Origin: Zhengitettix transpicula
Taxonomy: Eukaryota > Arthropoda > Insecta > Orthoptera > Tetrigidae
DNA length: 64,000 nucleotides
Direction of reading: 5' to 3'
Assembly: GCA_037074705.1 (NCBI GenBank)
Contig: CM073596.1
Location: forward strand, 53,410,001-53,474,000
Part shown: positions 1 through 13,241 of the stretch, one piece after another
How positions within the stretch are numbered: the first letter of the stretch is position 1
Layout: each line of letters begins with the position of its first letter
Notes under the pieces: generated by a model
Told to the model about the DNA's origin: nothing
What the model saw: the letters and a program-made list of their open reading frames with translations, nothing else
Databases searched by the model: none
Position numbers and translations under genes: made by a program

Positions 1-166
1 TATTTTCAACCAATCAAATTATGAAAAATATTAAGCACAACAAATGATTATATTTTATTCAGCATAAGTAGGATTTTTTTATTAATTGTGTGCCCACATT
101 AATTTCCTGTCATCTAAATTAAATTGACAAATAAAAACTTACATATTATTCTTTCTTTGCTTTTAG

Positions 167-3100
167 ATTGTTCCAAATTTGGTGAGAATATTAAAAAATC
201 TTATATTGGCTGGATATTCTCCTGAGCATGATGTGTCTGGAGTTAGTGATCCATTCCTTCAGGTGAGGTATTTTTTTATGTTAAAATTAATTTATTGTAA
301 GTGAAACAAGTGCCTTTCTATCAATTTTAATTTGTTTTTAAGATTCAGGTAGCTGCAAATGTAATTAGAAGTTGATTATGTTTTATAAAACCTTTTTATG
401 AATAAGTTTAATTTATAGTTAATTTCAACAATTTTCAGCAAATCTGTATAGTATGCTCCACTTACAATAGTTTGTGATGGAATGGCATCTCAATATACCA
501 TTTCCATACTTCAAAATGTTATGACCAAAACTTTCCCAACAGGAGCCACACTTTTGCCTTTGGTGATGCCATATATTTATAAACAGATTTCTGTTTACTT
601 AATTACGCTACCCGGTTGGAATCCCGAGAAAACTTCATCCAGATTTCTGTTGTTTGCTCTCTGGTATAATCAGGAGTTATAGCTTTTGAAAGAAACTTTT
701 CTCCTCACTGTAATAATTTTAGCTAAAAAACCCCTGCACAAACATCTTATTGTTTGATATGATACAGTCATGGAACACACATTTTTCTCAAACAGCAATT
801 GTTCAACAATTTTTGATAGTCAACATTATTTGATAGAAATGAAAAAATTAAAGTCAGATTGAAAATAATGAATAAGAAAGGTAGCCAATTCAGACAAAAA
901 GGGTAATATAAATACCACACAACATTTTTGGAATCCTTGTCCCTTTCATGAAATGCTAAAAAGAGCCTAGAGAAACACAACTGCACTTGTCAGTTGACAA
1001 CACTCGAAAGTAACGACAATGGGAGAGCCGAAGGGGCAGTGTAACAATAAGGGTGCAACAACAATGGGAAAACAGAAGGTTTAGCATAATACTAAGGGAT
1101 CACAACAATTATTAAGTTTCATAGTGTCTGTTTGTACATTAATAGCTGTGATGTTTGATCTAATGTGAAGCATCTGTGAAATGAGTCTGGAATTGTACCT
1201 GGTGTCAATGTCTAAAATCTTAGCATTTTGCCAATCAAATGTATGTTTAGAATTGATTATATGTTTGGTTACTACTGATTGTTTATCAATAGGAAGTTTG
1301 ATATTAGATATATGTTATTTGATACACATATTAAGGGATCATTTTGTTTGCCCTATTGGCAGAAATTACAATTAGAGCAAGAGATTTTGTAAACAACACA
1401 ATGTTTGCTGTGTCCTCTAGGCTTTTCTTAGCACCTGTTGAAAGGGACAAGGATTCCAGAAATGTAGTATGGTATTTATATTACCCTCTTTGTCTGAATT
1501 GGCTATCTTTCTTATTCATTATTTGATAGAGGCAGTGTTAATGTAAGGTCAGTGACAGGAGTGTTGGGCTTACCTACCTTTACATTATATATTTTACAAA
1601 CTTATTTTAATTTTCTTTTCTTACTGTTCTATACAGAAAAAGTCTCCATATGCCTCTTTTAAGTATTTTATAGGTCTTTGCTGAAAATTTATTTATAGTG
1701 GAAATGAAATTTCAATGTATCATTTTGATTGGCACATTTTACCTCAGTTGTTGGAATGAGCAGCTGCTGACATCATAATACAGTCAAATGAAATATAAAC
1801 TGATGTCAAAAATGTATTGAATATTAAGATAACAAATTTATGTAAAATGTCTTATGACAATTCTTATTGAATATAATCCTATTACTTAATAACTGAATAT
1901 AATGTATTAATACTTTGATGAAATAATAATAATCATAGATTTGTTGACACTAGTTCCATATGAATTTAGGAAACAAGAAGATTTCTACATTTATTCTAAC
2001 TGTTTTTTATTGCTTGTATCAACTAAAAGTATAATACCTAGGTAATTGAACCACTTCATTTTCAATAATTCCTCACCAACTTTTGTTTCAAATTTATCAA
2101 TCATATTCATTATTCAGTTTATTTATTTGAAATTTTTCAGGTCAAAATTCTTAGACTATTGAGAATTTTGGGAAAGAATGATGCTGAAGCATCTGAAGCA
2201 ATGAATGACATTCTTGCACAAGTTGCTACAAACACTGAAACAAGCAAAAACGTTGGCAATACAATACTTTATGAAACTGTTTTGTCAATCATGGATATCA
2301 AATCAGAGAGTGGTCTTCGTGTAAGTATAAATTAGGTGATAAGTAACTTTATAAAGTATTTCTGCTTGTTCTAGTATGTAAGCAATACAAGTCACTAAAA
2401 CTATTTTAAAATGACAATTTAGGTCTATAATAAAATAAATATTTTTCTTGAGAGTTTCTATTATATTTGTCGTATACTTTACAGTGTTTTAATATTATTC
2501 AGGATCTTGTCAATTATTATTTTTTTGTTATTGCAAATTAACACATACATACATATGGAGAAAGATACCTTAATTTTTTTTTTCCAATAACTGCAAATTA
2601 ATAATTGACAAGTTCCTGAATAATATTTTATATATATTGTATGTAACATGACAATCTGTTGGTGTTGGGCCTTTTGTCATGCTACATTTGTGTTGATCAG
2701 CTTTCCTTTGAGTTTTGTACGCCTACATTGTTGGGTTTTGTTGTGATTTTATTGTATGCACCTTAAAGTTTTAGTCTCCAGCGGAACTCAATGTGAACAG
2801 AGCATAGTCTCACTGTGAGAGAATCAGAAGTCTCAAATTGGGATATCATAGTGATCAGATATAGAGTAGCTCGTGTTTAGGTCAGTCTCCGGTGACATTA
2901 AAATCTGAGGCCAACTTGCAGGGCACAGTTTAAGAAGTATCACATCAATGGGAATTTGAAAATATCTCATGTCTCATGGTTGTTTTGTTGAATTTAAAAA
3001 GTTTTGAAAATTTCTTCATCAAAACATTATCTGGCACCCTTTAATAATTTAGAATCAAGAAGATTGAGCTGATTGCCAAACAGTGAAGCTGTATATAGAT

Positions 3101-3405
3101 ATATATATGGCTAAACCACACTTCACTTTCAGGAACGCCACAACCTCTCTCTCCAATATTAGGAGAATCCATTAACTAGTTCCAACTAATATTGTATTTC
3201 TTCCTTAATGGATGCTCCTAGTACTTCATTCTCTCTACTCTATCCATTCCTCACAATGTGCGTAATTCTTTGCCTGAGCATATGAATTCACATAAAGTGC
3301 AATCCTTCTATTTCTCCTATTTATTTCTATCCTTCCTCACTATCAAAGTTTGAATGTGACTTTGTCACCAAATTAGTTCCAATTCCTTAATGGATTCTCC
3401 TAATA

Positions 3406-3465
<60 letters not shown>

Positions 3466-6400
3466 GTGTGTGTGGTGTGTGTATGTATAGTGTTAAATGA
3501 AAGTGGAGAGCAGTCATGATGCCAAATGACGTAATTAGTTTCCTTTTTTAGGCACCATCCTCCATGTGTTAGGTAACTTCATTTACTTTGTGTTGTTATA
3601 TCATTTTTCTCAAACTTGTAACAACATACATTTAAATAGTTTGCTCTATTCTTAACAAAGCATTTATTTAAAGGTGTTGGCTGTGAATATTCTGGGAAGA
3701 TTTTTATTAAATAATGACAAGAATATACGTTATGTTGCACTTAACACTCTTCTGAAGACTGTATACATAGATACAAGTGCAGTGCAAAGACACAGAAGCA
3801 CAATTCTGGAATGTTTAAAGGTTGGTGTTTATAATGTATTATTATTTATTATAAAATGGTACTGTTTTCAATTCTTAAGATTGATGGAATATCTTTGTAA
3901 AGATTTCTGTTATGTAAACATTTTTTCATATAGTCAAATTTGTGCTTATTTTTTTTTGGTTTTGCATTTTGACAATGTTTATATTTTTATTTAAAATTAA
4001 TTTGCAACAATTTAATTCTGTATGAGACCCTTTATATTCAAAATAATTTAAAATGACAGTTTGTTGATGAAAGTGCAGATTCCTAATTTTTTGTACTAAT
4101 CTATTTGTGAATAATTTCTATTTCAGGATCCAGATGTATCTATACGTAGGAGAGCACTGGAATTAAGTTTTGCTCTTGTTAATACTAATAATATTAGAAC
4201 TATGATGAAAGAATTGTTAACCTTTTTGGAAAAGGCTGATCCAGAATTCAAGGCACAATGCTCATCTAACATAGTTTTGGCTGCTGAACGCTTTTCACCC
4301 AACAAACGGTGGCACCTTGATACACTACTGAAAGTTCTTGTAGCAGTGAGTATTGCTTATTTTGAACTCTATTTAGGACTTCTCTGATATAAATAAATAT
4401 ATTTAGGTATTTATTAGTCAGTATGTCAAGTATCAATTGAGTTACAAAACAATTTATGAAATTTACTTTAAGTTATCATTTTCAAGAAATTTATAACTGA
4501 TAAATTTTCTCTTACTTCTCAAAAATATTGTTTGTAATATCAAATGTTTACATATGAAGAAAAAAATCAGATTAAATAAATAACTAATGCAGTTTTTTGA
4601 CCAATATCAGACAATATTTTATTTATTTACGACAACATTTTGGTACGTGTTTGTACCTTCATCAGGTCTTTCCTGCTGAGAAATTGTACAAAATAAATTT
4701 TATTTTGTGTTAGTATATTTTTTTGTTCAACCACTTTTATAACTTTATTAGCTTTTTGATAATACAATTTTATTTTGTACAATTTCTCAGCAGGAAAGAC
4801 CTGATGAAGGTGCAAACACGTACCGAAACATAGTCATAAATAAAAAAAATTTATTGTATGATATTGATCGAAAAACTGCGTTATTTTTAATATAAATAGA
4901 CATACAAATGCAATCTTTGAATAAATAACTGTTAGAAACACTCTGATATTCTTGTTTCCTTTCAGGCAGGTAATTATGTTCGAGATGATGTGGTTTCAAG
5001 TACTATTCAGTTAATATCAGAATCGACGTCGCAACAAAATTACATTGTCGAGCAAATGTGGCTCGCACTTGAGAGGGACACTCAAGATAGACAGCCACTC
5101 ATACAAGTGGCAACTTGGTGCATTGGGGAATTTGGAGACCAACTTATTTATGGTCAATCAAATAATGACTCCGAAAATCCTGTTAAGGTAAATATATAAA
5201 TACGATTTCAGATATAAGTTTTAGTAAATTCCTTCTTTATTTAAATAACACTTTTAAATTTTTAGGTTAACATATATATGACACTTTTTACATATTTATT
5301 ATGATACTTTATCTAAAAAATTGAATCATAGATATCCTTAAAATTTCAGTCATGTAGAATGATAAGATACAAACTATCAGGTTAGTAGAATATTGGGCAC
5401 ATAAAATTAAGAATTTCTACGAACATGACAACTTTCTATAAAAAAACGTTAATGACCATTCAGCTGAGAAGGCCTTTGTAGCTCACTTACTTGAATGGAC
5501 TGAATGTACTAATTAGATAAATAAGTTTAGAACACCTGATGAAAGTCACAATGATTTCAAAAACATTGTGTGGTATTTATTTAGAACTTATTTTTGTTTG
5601 TTGATTGGATATTTATTTATTTAATTAGTATAGATGTTTTATATTTTAATTTCAATAATTGACTGAATATAGTACTCGTATTTATAATAATTAATAAATA
5701 CAGACAAAATAAGTGATAATATAAATACCACACAACATTTCTGCGATCCTTGTCCCTTTCTTCAAGTGCTAAAAGGAGCCTAGAGCGACACAACTGCACT
5801 CGTCAGTTGACAAAACTCAAATGCAACATAAACACACGAATAATGGGAAAGCAGGAGGCTTAGCGTAATAATAAGGGATTGTAGTGTCTGTTTGTACTTT
5901 AATTGCTGTGGTGTTCTGAAGAAATAGACAAGGGTTCCAGAAACATGTGGTAGTTATATTTTCACTTATTTTGTCTGTATTTGGTTATCTTTCTTATTAT
6001 TGTTTTTTAATCAGACATAAATTTTCATTTATGTAAGGTTGTTTGAACTCTTACACTGTTAGCTATGATTCATTACCTTTACCTCCCTGAAGACAAAATT
6101 ACTTTTTACTGTTTGAAACTGACTTTTTCCTTCTTCTTTAATAAACTCCTTTATTATGGACAGTAGAATATCCACAATTATCTTTAGCAAAAGTTGACAT
6201 TTATAAAATACAATTCACTGAAATGACTCATTTTACATGGTTGTAAAGTATCTGAAATTTAGAATATTTCTTCCAGGCAACAGAAGATGATGTTATTGCT
6301 GTTTATCAAAGGATACTCTGGTCTACACAAAACTCAATCGTCACAAAACAGTATGCATTGATGTCTCTAGTTAAACTTAGTACAAGATTTCAGAAGGGCG

Positions 6401-9162
6401 TAGAGTAAGTATATTAAATTTTAATAACTTTTTTTACTGTTTTGTGTAACCATTAATCCTGGAAATATGCCCCTGTAAGAGATCAAGGTCTGTGTGCCTT
6501 ATTTGAATTTTCCAAAAGAGACTAATATTTGTTTGTGTGTAAATTGTAATTATTAAGTATAACCCACTGGGTGCATTATAACAAATAAATATGGATATTA
6601 ATACTAATTTACTAATTTGTTAGTATTTACCATTGTAGTTTTAAGTGATACGATTTTCCTACAAAAATTGACTAATAAAACCTGTTGTTAAATGTTCTAT
6701 TCCCGGGTTCATCTGATGCTTTCTACAACCTTTATTAATAACCTACTTAACTAGTTAGATAAAATTTCAAAATTATCTGCAGCAAAATTCAGCGTGCAGT
6801 GGATGCATTTGGAAGCCATCTGCATGTGGAGTTGCAGCAGCGTGGTGTGGAATTCTCTCAGTTGTTTAATAAGTTTGAGCATCTTCGCCCTGCACTTCTG
6901 GAGAGAATGCCACCCATGGAATCAACTAGGTCATCTGGCCAAACTGTTGTCACCAATGGGGAAGTTGAAGATGGAGAAAGTCTCACAGAGGAGAGTGTCA
7001 GTCCTGTTGCACCTACAAGTGATGCGGTAAGCAGTTGCAGAGACTGTAGCATTAATTTTTAAATGAACAAATATCAGATATTCTTTGCTTGTTTTTTACA
7101 TTTTTTTTTATATATTTCAGAATGATCTTTTGGTTTTACTTGGAGCTTCAGACTCTGGTGATTCTGACATTCATCCAACATTTGCTAACACGATTCCCAC
7201 TAAACCTAGTTCAGATAATAATCAGGACTTGCTGGATTTATTGGGTAAGATAGTTAGTAAAACTTTAAAATAAACAACATTAATGACCACATTTTATGCA
7301 ATTGTATTGTTTCACAATTGATATTAAGCAGTTATAATTTAATTAACATTTTAGATGTGGTTTTTTGAGGATAAGAGAGAAAGGGGTTGATATAGAATTT
7401 TTTTTAAACTTTATGAGTGTAAAAAGAAAAAAATGCACATGTTTTGATACATAATCAGTCACACGTGTAGTTTTAAAAATTTTTGGGGCAAAGTCAAAGA
7501 ATATATTCGTAGGATGGGGAGAGGTTAAAATAGAAGCTTTAATCTTTATTACTGTTACAAATTGAGGCTACCATAACATTTGTGCTTTATATCTATCATA
7601 AATAATCAGGAGAATACAATATTTTCTTCTCCAATTGTTTTGCCGCAGCATATTGATGTTTAATATAATTTGCTGCAAGAATCAATTATTGATATTTTAA
7701 AATGTAAATTAATTTCATTTCTTTTCTTGGTTTGATATCTATTCTGATTTATATTTTACAGGTGGACTCGATTTAAGCAGTCCTGCAGTACCACAGCCTC
7801 CACTTAACAACAACAGCATCTTATTCAACTCCAACCAAAACTCAAACTTCTTAGATGATGGTATTATAAACAGCCAAACACTAGAAAATAGTAAGTGGTA
7901 AAATATTTATAACTGAGTCTGGTAACATTTTATGCAAGGAAAGTTAAAAGTTGTCTTCACTTTTATGTATCAGTTATGTAAAAAGTCGCAAGTTCTTGTC
8001 ATTGTATCAAGCTTAAATGCTATTACATCAGATATTGTAGTGTAGGAAAAATGTTAGTATAATTATTACCACAAATAAAGTTGAGCTAGGTTCATATGAA
8101 CAAATGTATATAGGTATTGAGAGAGAGAGTATGCAGCAAACTTGTCTTGGGCTTTCTTTTAACTTGGAATTAAATTACTTCAAGTTCCTTTTAAGTCAAG
8201 ATTTTCCTCAAAGTTTTAACGATTCTATTGTGTATACATTTTTTTTTGTAACATTTACTGCATATTATATTTTATTAAAACCGTTATCATTGATACTATT
8301 TTTCTGTTGTTCAAATATTGCATTTTTGGTAGCATTGTTTTTGTCACGCTTCTGCTAAGAAAGTGTAAATGAAGATAGATTATATAAATTACCATAATAA
8401 TAATAATTAACAAACCAAATTTTTTTACAGTTATGTTCTTTTTCATTAAAGAATGTCATGATAATATAAAGTTTTTAGAGTTAAATATAATATAGAAATT
8501 AAAGAAATTCCAATATTAAGTTCAGATTAAGTTTTATAATTTATATATTTGGAAGTAAACAATATTTTTAATTTAATTTTCATCCTTCAAATGTTTTTTT
8601 ATTATTATTACAGCCTTCCCTACAATCACAGCTTATGAGAAAAATGGGCTGAAGATAACCTTTGCATTGGAACGCTCTTCTGACAGCCCAAGCTCAATCA
8701 TCATTACCATGAGTGCTGTAAATGAATCGATTATACCTATGACTGATTTTTTATTCCAAGCTGCTGTGCCTAAGGTACAAATTGTATACTCATATAACAT
8801 CATTACTTATATTCCCAAGAACGTGAACTAATTTGTCTTCTGTTCAGACATTCCAGTTGCAGATGCTTTCGCCATCGGGAACTGTCGTGCAGCCTGCTGG
8901 CCAGGTGACACAAGTTCTTCGAATCAATAATCCAAACAGGGTAAATATAGTTTTGTCTACACTTCATTTCTCATAATTATTTTAATAAACATTGAATGCA
9001 GAAAATATTCTAATTAAGGGTTTCGTGATATGTATGAGTAACACAAGTTATTTTGCACAGGGAGCTTTACGAATGCGCATCAGGCTGTCATACAATGTGA
9101 ATGGTTCTCCAGTACAGGACCAAGCTGAGGTCAACAATTTCCCTCCCGAGATTTGGCAGTGA
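167..9162 (+). CDS. AP1G1: AP-1 complex subunit gamma, 3' part (12 exons, 5' end outside window)
   Basis: Large subunit of the AP-1 clathrin adaptor, which sorts cargo at the trans-Golgi network and endosomes. Exons read: 167-262, 2141-2320, 3674-3820, 4127-4345, 4966-5187, 6277-6404, 6783-7026, 7121-7244, 7762-7890, 8614-8774, 8848-8940, 9061-9162; all have AG/GT borders and join in one frame for 614 residues plus TGA. The start codon lies upstream of the window, so roughly the first quarter of an ~820-residue protein is missing. Exons 1-7 are the alpha-helical adaptin trunk ([43 protein letters not shown]). Exons 8-9 form the low-complexity hinge with a clathrin-box-like LLDLL and a second LLVLLG. 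Exons 10-12 encode the gamma-ear domain, ending FPPEIWQ as in other gamma adaptins. Introns hold fold-back repeats and a TG/TA microsatellite. The call is based on conserved sequence along the full length. Confidence 0.95.
845..1530. repeat. Fold-back repeat, family B, long-loop copy
   Basis: Lies in an AP1G1 intron. A left arm near 849-1000 (AAATACCACACAACATTT, then CCTTGTCCCTTTC) is matched in inverted orientation by a right arm near 1410-1530 (GGGACAAGGATTCCAGAAAT, then TGGTATTTATATTACC). About 400 bp separate the arms. The same arm sequence recurs at 5690-6010, 13965-14105, 16208-16425 and 33990-34215. Short reading frames on the arms are by-products of the repeat. Confidence 0.75.
2491..2627. 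repeat. Inverted repeat (MITE-like) in AP1G1 intron
   Basis: AATATTATTCAGGATCTTGT at 2491 is mirrored by ACAAGTTCCTGAATAATATT ending near 2627. The arms are about 30 bp with one or two mismatches and an AT-rich centre of about 75 bp. No coding potential is seen. It looks like a short miniature inverted-repeat element; its family is unknown. Confidence 0.7.
3157..3405. repeat. Inverted repeat (MITE-like) in AP1G1 intron
   Basis: The left end TATTAGGAGAATCCATTAA (about 3158) is repeated in inverted form as TTAATGGATTCTCCTAATA (about 3387-3405). Flanking GTTCCAA/TTGGAAC extends the arms to about 30 bp. The centre is pyrimidine-rich on the plus strand. It directly abuts the microsatellite that follows. 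Confidence 0.7.
3405..3485. repeat. TG/TA compound microsatellite
   Basis: A (TG)n tract passes into about 20 TA repeats and then a second TG-rich tract. It is a simple-sequence repeat within an AP1G1 intron and is likely polymorphic. Confidence 0.95.
4596..4880. repeat. Fold-back repeat, family A, with hammerhead-like core
   Basis: Near-perfect inverted repeat in an AP1G1 intron. The left arm (about 4600-4705) contains ACGTGTTTGTACCTTCATCA and TTTCCTGCTGAGAAATTGTA; the right arm (about 4765-4878) contains the inverted copies. On the plus strand 4801-4828 reads CTGATGA, one A, the hairpin GGTGC-AAACAC-GTACC, then GAAA. This layout resembles the catalytic core of a hammerhead ribozyme but with one extra base before the hairpin. 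The left arm, read on the minus strand, has the same hairpin fully paired (GGTAC/GTACC) but has lost the G of GAAA. No coding potential. Confidence 0.75.
5480..5640 (+). repeat. Family C fold-back fragment (right-arm type)
   Basis: Contains CACCTGATGAAAGTCACAAT and then ACATTGTGTGGTATTTATTT, ending in TATTTATTTATTTAATTAG. The same outer sequence ends the fold-back elements at 19982-20222 and 47568-47768. It lies in an AP1G1 intron next to a family B element. No matching left arm is obvious. Confidence 0.5.
5690..6010. repeat. Fold-back repeat, family B
   Basis: The left arm (about 5700-5790) carries AAATACCACACAACATTTCT and CCTTGTCCCTTTCTTCA; the right arm (about 5920-6000) carries the inverted matches GACAAGGGTTCCAGAAAC and TTTTGTCTGTATTTGG. 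The internal part shares GCACTCGTCAGTTGACAAA with the copies at 845-1530 and 13965-14105. It lies in an AP1G1 intron. Confidence 0.7.
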
Positions 9163-11778
9163 CAAGCTGGGATAACCCTTTTGGGTGGATTTTGTACTTA
9201 ACTACTGTTAACTGTGTTCCTATTGTGGTGCACTTCCTCGAATCTTTGTGGCTGTGGGGGAATGAGAATGCTCAGAGATTCATCATTTTGGTGAACATTT
9301 TGTGACAACTGTCTGACTATGTTTTGATATATAATTTCAAATCGTACAAGATTCTCAGATACTTCAATGTTTAAGCATACGTTTCTCTTGTTAGGGTTTC
9401 ATGAGAATCATAAGAAAGGTGGAGGTTACTTTTAATTTTATTTAGTGTACCTTCAGTTGTTTATCTTTACTTTGCTCACACAAGTCTGAGTATTACTGTC
9501 TCCCAACATCAAAGAAGCTGGGTAGCCTATTGTGATTTAGGAAAGATTATAATTGCAATGGACTTGTATGAAGATTGTTACACTAGAAGTTACATATTCT
9601 GTATGTGTGTATGTTTGTAAAGTATGTGTATATTATGCCGAATATTATTTTCGTGCCTGGTCAATTTCAACGTTCATGTCGAGCCTCATAGTCCCATTTC
9701 CTTTTTAATTATGAAAATATTTATGGCTTTATTATTTCACAATTTCTCCACGAGGACCTGTGGAATGGGGTAGGTGTGAACGTGAATCTTAGGAATCCCT
9801 CCAGTGAAGCTTCATCAGAAGACAGGATTTGTACTGTCCTATATCACATACGTAGTACATAGGCCAGTTTCATTTTGTATAATTTTGTAAATAGCACTTT
9901 AATAAAAAGACCAATGTATATGAAATGTAAAAGAAATGTTTAATGGTTAAGTACAGATTCACTTGCTGAAATATCTAACTCAAGTTGGATCTAGTATTGG
10001 GACCTGTCAACTTAAAATTTTTATGAATGTCTGCTTTGGTTTTATTTGACATATATCAAACAAATTCTAAAACAAATTGTATTATAGATTAAAAACAAAC
10101 ATACATTTCTGAATAATAAAGTTTTTCATTTAACTCTGGGTCATTTACATTAAGGAATTGATTTCTTGTTTACATTGAAGATGTTAAAAAATAGCAAGCT
10201 TAAAAGACATTAAGATGATTTAAGATAAATCATTTTAAATAATTGATATTATTGTTTTATGTGAAATACCAATCTGTCTTGCAAAATTAAGTATCGTGAG
10301 TTGTTCCAGTATTTTATAATGTTTGCAATCTTCAGCAAAGATGTATCAATGCCTTGTTATGTAGACTTTTTCTCAAATAGAAACTGTACATTACTTCTCA
10401 TGCAAATTTTCTTATAAAAAAATATCAGTTCTAAATCAATACCATGTTTAAAACGTGCATATATGAAAGTGAAAATTAGTCTTAATATTTTTACTGATCA
10501 AGTTGTGAGATTGGTAATTCTATTTCTTAACTATTCAGATACAATGGCGACTGACTGTTTAGTGTCCTGTGAATGTTATCCCCTTCCCATGCACAGCCAA
10601 TAAGCTTCTAGAAATTAACCACTTTAAATATTTGTGGTGTGTGTGTTTATTCCATGCTGCCTCCCCTCCCTCAATAAACATCACACACCATCATTCAAGA
10701 CTACTGATACAACACACTGCCGGGGTCCTCAAGTACCACAATAAATTTAAGTCATTCTCTATTAAATTATTTCAAATGACACATTAGGAAATATTTTTAA
10801 CTGTTATTAATTCATTGAAAAAAGCCATTTTTACAAACTGAATTTTGGTGATCTGTGTTTTTTCATACTATATTTGTTTTTCTGTTTGCACCTCTTGCTT
10901 TCCTCGTAGGTTCTAACCTGAAAGAAGTTGAAGTGCTGTCAAATTTCATAACTTCTCTCTGTTCATGGAGAGATTACTTCTTGATGTCTCACTAGGCCTG
11001 CACTGATCTTTGTAAGTAAATTTCTGTGAATATATTACACAACCAATCTACAGTTTGTGTTGACTTCCAGTTCAATAGTAGAATCACCAAGATAAAAATA
11101 CAATTAAAATTACCCAATGGCCACAAACACATTCAACTTGAGACTGAAAAATGGGCACACAGCTGATCCATAGATCATAAACTTCCAGTATGCACAAAAT
11201 TGGGTACATCTGCAAATTGGAAGATTCTAAATCAAAATTGTAAGGGTCGATCCATATGAAAACAACCAATGGGGGTTGCTGACATATTTTACTTTTGATA
11301 GTACATACATAAATAGAAAATGTACTATTAAAAATAAAATGTTCGCAACATTGGTTGTATTCATATCAATTGACCTGTAACGAAGGGCAATTAGTTTAAA
11401 ATATTGAAGCTGTCAACCAGTCTGAATTGTTCAATGGCAAAATTTATTAATATACTAAATGACAGATAGCTGAAGTACTAGGTCACTGTTGTAGTGATGT
11501 TCTGATTAAATAAATTATGGTGGATCAATTAAACCATTTTTTAGCTCTACCAGCACCAAAATTCTGCTGTGAATCAGCACCAGGTGCACAATCTCAACGC
11601 CCACATTTCCATGCATATATTTCTGAAAGATCTGATGAATTTTGTTATATATGAAGAATTAATTTCATCAAACAATTTTATTAAATATAACATTTGAAAC
11701 TTTGAACAATTTATCATAAATAAGTCTTTTGTAATACTAGTTTCACATGTTGTCAATCCTCAAGAGTCTCCATGTAGT
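9163..11778. other. AP1G1 3' UTR and intergenic stretch
   Basis: The first ~740 bp after the AP1G1 stop is probable 3' UTR, ending near a canonical AATAAA at 9901. The rest, up to the ARFRP1 stop codon on the opposite strand at 11779, is AT-rich. I see no conserved coding sequence, RNA gene or repeat that I can name. Confidence 0.6.
9901..9906 (+). terminator. Candidate polyadenylation signal of AP1G1
   Basis: Canonical AATAAA, 739 bp downstream of the stop codon. It is the first clear signal in the 3' flank, so it is a plausible main poly(A) site. Confidence 0.5.
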
Positions 11779-13241
11779 CTACGTGTCATCTTGATTTCTC
11801 GGAGATCTTATGTCACTGTTTCGTTTTATACAATCTACTAGCCACAATATTCCTTCATCTATGCCATCTCTGGAAAAGAAAGTTAAAGAATTAAATTAAA
11901 AGATAATTAGATATTTTTTTCGGATTTGGATGAGATAGCACCATTTGTAGTATCATACTATACTTGTAATTTTACACAAAACTGTCCAAAAGAAAATTTT
12001 GGAACCACAATTTAATCTGTTAATTGATGTAAATATTTACCCAGTAAGAGCAGATACTGGCATCACCATACAGTCTCTCCGGCCAATGAGATGTGCACTC
12101 TTGTTGAAAATAGGTTTCACATCTCTAACTCCCATACAGTCAGGAATGTCTTGCTTGTTTGCCAATACCAACAAAGGAACTCCACTTAAACATTCACTTG
12201 CAATCATTTTATCTGGAACAAATTTATTGCCACTGATATTTGAAATATTTCACCAATATATGAACTGATTTCTTATAAACTCAAAAATTATATTATTGAG
12301 TCAATCTATAATACTTTTGCAGTTAAATAAATCAAGTTAGAATCTCATTATATGCAAGCAAGCTATACTTTTCAATATGATAAGATTTATCATTGAAGAA
12401 ATGATAAATTTACAATATTTAGATTAGTGACATACCAAATGTATCTTTTGAATCCCTAATTCTATCTCTGTCTGATGAATCCACTATATAAATCACAGCA
12501 TGCGATTCAGCATAGTACTGAAATATAAGACATATGGCTTCAATAGCTGAAATTATAAAACATTGATTACTGCAAAATTTGAACTCAAAAAGTATTGTAA
12601 TTAACGCCCAATGGTTTGAGGCATTTTCTAAGCATAAATTTGTAAATGAACTTACAGAATTTAAAATGCCTTTGAAACATCATAAGGTAACCTAATAAAT
12701 ATACTTAAGCAAATGTGTGCTTTTCTGTAAAAATTTTACTTATCCAGAACAAACGTTAATCATTTTCTTACGTTTAATTGATATAGTTGGGTTACCTTGT
12801 CCCACAATGATTGTAATTCCTCTTGTCCTCCCAAATCCCAGAAGTTTAACCTGATTCCTGATATATCTATCTTACCAATATTTAAACCAACTGTTGTTGT
12901 AATTTTATTGGGATTTATTCCTTTGTACTTCTTGGTGAACTTTGTTTTGGCAGCTTCTAAATATGTCTGAGAAAATTAACGAGATTAATATTTGTTGAAC
13001 TCGACATACTAAGTAGATGATGATGTCAATGTTTATTTTAAGTCAAAAAATCTTCAATCTTATTTCAGCGAGTGTTCCAATAGGTTAATGTCAATGATGA
13101 TAGCCAAGGAGGTTAACAACATTTATATCACTTGTTGACAATACGTACCGATTTGCCTGCATTATCTAACCCGAGTATGAGAACACAATATTCATCTTTT
13201 TGTACTATATACTTGTATAGTCCATATAAAAGCGTATACAT
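11779..13241 (-). CDS. ARFRP1: ADP-ribosylation factor-related protein 1 (small GTPase)
   Basis: Golgi-localised Arf-family GTPase acting upstream of ARL1/golgin recruitment at the trans-Golgi. Exons on the minus strand: 13241-13149, 12966-12796, 12517-12436, 12212-12041, 11869-11779; all have GT-AG borders. They give 202 residues, against 201 for the human protein. Visible motifs: P-loop GLDNAGKS (24-31), switch region KITTTVGLNIG (52-62), G3 motif WDLGGQ (74-79), G4 motif NKQD (134-137), G5 motif SAL (169-171). The N-terminus MYTLL lacks the Gly2 used for myristoylation in Arfs, as in known ARFRP1, which is N-acetylated instead. The last exon could begin at either of two overlapping AGs; the one used keeps the frame and gives TGDG. 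The gene is tail to tail with AP1G1. Confidence 0.95.

Noticed and set aside
768..986. Similar 60-72-residue open frames at 768-986, 1344-1526 and 5617-5799 sharing a [12 protein letters not shown] peptide
   Set aside because: The similarity follows from the family B DNA repeat, is present on opposite strands, and has no conserved start or end. It is not a protein family.
8104..8358. 84-residue hydrophobic frame in an AP1G1 intron
   Set aside because: T-rich intron sequence gives Phe/Leu-rich frames by chance; no start context or conservation.
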